DNA from: Atrina japonica | Taxonomy: Eukaryota > Mollusca > Bivalvia > Pterioida > Pinnidae | Reading direction: 5' to 3' | Assembly (NCBI GenBank): GCA_030159075.1 | Contig: BROG01000046.1 | Coordinates: forward strand, 1,327,001-1,391,000 | Length of the DNA: 64,000 bases | Part shown: in pieces, positions 63,142-64,000 of the stretch | How the letters are laid out: every line of letters starts with the position of its first letter | Numbering within the stretch: position 1 is the stretch's first letter | Made by a program: the position numbers and the translations under genes | The notes under the pieces: model-generated | What the model was told of the DNA's origin: nothing | Databases searched by the model: none | The model's input: only the letters and a program-made list of their open reading frames with translations

Positions 63142-63446
63142 TCACTCATTTGCATATCAAAAGGATACATCCGCTCATAACTGGAAGAGCGCGAGTCACC
63201 AATCCCTATTAGCTTTATATATCGCTGATTTTACAAAGACTTCGACTGATGTTTTGATATTTCTTTTGTTATTTATTTCAAATCATTAATTTGCTTATCA
63301 TATCCCTTATCTAATATCTCGAATATATATATCTATAATAAATATTTATCTATTTCTTCCAAATACCGATCTGCGAATTTTGAAAATATTTCCGATCGTC
63401 ATACTGCACTTATACACAATAATAATCAATCTCGCCGACGATTTTC

Positions 63447-63575
63447 GGCCATACGGCCGTGGAAAATAGTAAACGCGGATTATACGCACGAAGTCCTTTT
63501 TTCTCCGAGTTCTGATGCTGAAATGGGGGGTGCGGATAATACGTAAATGCGGATTATACACGGCCGAATACGGTA
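63447..63575 (-). mobile_element. MITE, CCGTATTCGGCCGTGTATAA family, inverted
   Basis: Ends ACACGGCCGAATACGGTA with the inverse-like start ATACGGCCGTGG and repeated GCGGATTATAC words. Confidence 0.6.
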
Positions 63576-64000
63576 TTTCAACTAGGAGATTGGTGTGGAA
63601 AGAGTACCATCAGATTACATACCAGCATATACACATGAATGCAGATGAGTCTATCACTAAATTGTAGATAAAAATTCTGCTTTCAAACTGATTTGCCAAT
63701 GTGCAGATCCCCAGATGTGAATTTAGTATAACAAAATAACAGATAGTTAAAAAAAAGAGAGAACAGTACAGGTAAGAACAGATTGGAGAAAGATAAGTTA
63801 AAATTTTGAAATTTTTAGAATTTAAAAAAAAATTTCTTGGTCCCAGAAATGGTAAATGACATTCCACTCTGCTAAATGGTATACACTCAGGGTCAACAAT
63901 ATAATTGACCCATATAATTGAAATATTGTTGAGTATGGCATAAAACAGAATAGATCTACATTTGTAAACAACGCTAACTTTAAGAATTAATTGCTCCCTG

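Larger units (their letters stand above)
58696..63227. mobile_element. 4.5-kb DNA element with 36-bp perfect TIRs
   Basis: The left end begins CAGCGATATATAAAGCTAAT and the inverse of the same 36 bases closes the right end at 63227. ATTTTAC flanks both sides (58689-58695 and 63228-63234), a 7-bp target duplication. The interior is strongly AT-rich. It holds a small spliced ORF by the left TIR (58765-59103), three diverged tandem repeats of about 390 bp, and coding-looking runs near the right end. No transposase motif that I know is visible, so the superfamily is open. Confidence 0.75.

Noticed and set aside
57531..63575. One 6-kb transposon bounded by the inverted CCGTATTCGGCCGTG copies
   Set aside because: Both copies are themselves short MITE-like units, and the distances to the inner element are unequal (1.1 kb versus 0.2 kb); a perfect inner TIR pair with target duplication explains the core better.
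63610..63867. Minus ORF with hydrophobic stretch as the mannosidase start
   Set aside because: No good donor with phase 0 and composition typical of random AT-rich sequence.

Overview
This is animal nuclear DNA: AT-rich, with intron-split genes, (TA)n and (GA)n microsatellites, many TIR elements and frequent tgtacatgta words. The two genes, the dispersed repeat families (including repeats starting 'aagaggcccatgggcc...cacctgag') and the intron sizes fit a mollusc, most likely a bivalve. That placement is inference, not a proof of species. No bacterial-type genes, CRISPR array, full rRNA or tRNA were seen.

Two protein-coding genes are clear, both on the minus strand. (1) Positions 626-21865 hold the 5' part of a collagen prolyl 4-hydroxylase alpha-subunit gene: signal peptide, N-terminal dimerisation region and most of the peptide-substrate-binding domain. 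The catalytic 2-oxoglutarate/Fe(II) domain lies off the left edge. The gene contains two homologous exons of identical length (161 nt) and phase, 4424-4584 and 3025-3185. Including both would break the reading frame, so they look mutually exclusive. (2) Positions 30105-55507 hold a near-complete lysosomal alpha-mannosidase gene (GH38, MAN2B1-like). All 24 visible exons join in phase to 994 codons plus stop; only the signal-peptide exon was not found. It may lie right of 55507 or outside the window.

Layout: 1-22.1 kb, P4HA with an 11.7-kb first intron carrying a hAT-type MITE, a TIR element and a decayed BEL/Pao LTR retrotransposon (about 17.99-20.33 kb, minus). 22.1-30.1 kb, intergenic: dispersed bivalve-type repeats, a hAT-like MITE with a pogo-like MITE nested in it, and a 38-bp minisatellite between two 5S-rRNA-like segments. 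30.1-55.5 kb, the mannosidase gene, whose introns hold at least six minisatellites, MITEs and a decayed Tc1 element. 55.5-64 kb, a 29-bp minisatellite and a 4.5-kb DNA element (58696-63227) with 36-bp perfect TIRs and a 7-bp target duplication. Just inside its left end is a small two-exon ORF I do not recognise.

The most unusual signal is that several intronic minisatellites begin at, or carry diverged copies of, the end of the immediately upstream exon together with its 5' splice site. This is seen after P4HA exon 4a and after mannosidase exons at 49733 and 46892, and in weaker form after 35338. These arrays place many extra donor-like sites downstream of the true donor. I know of no description of this pattern, but I could not search the literature.
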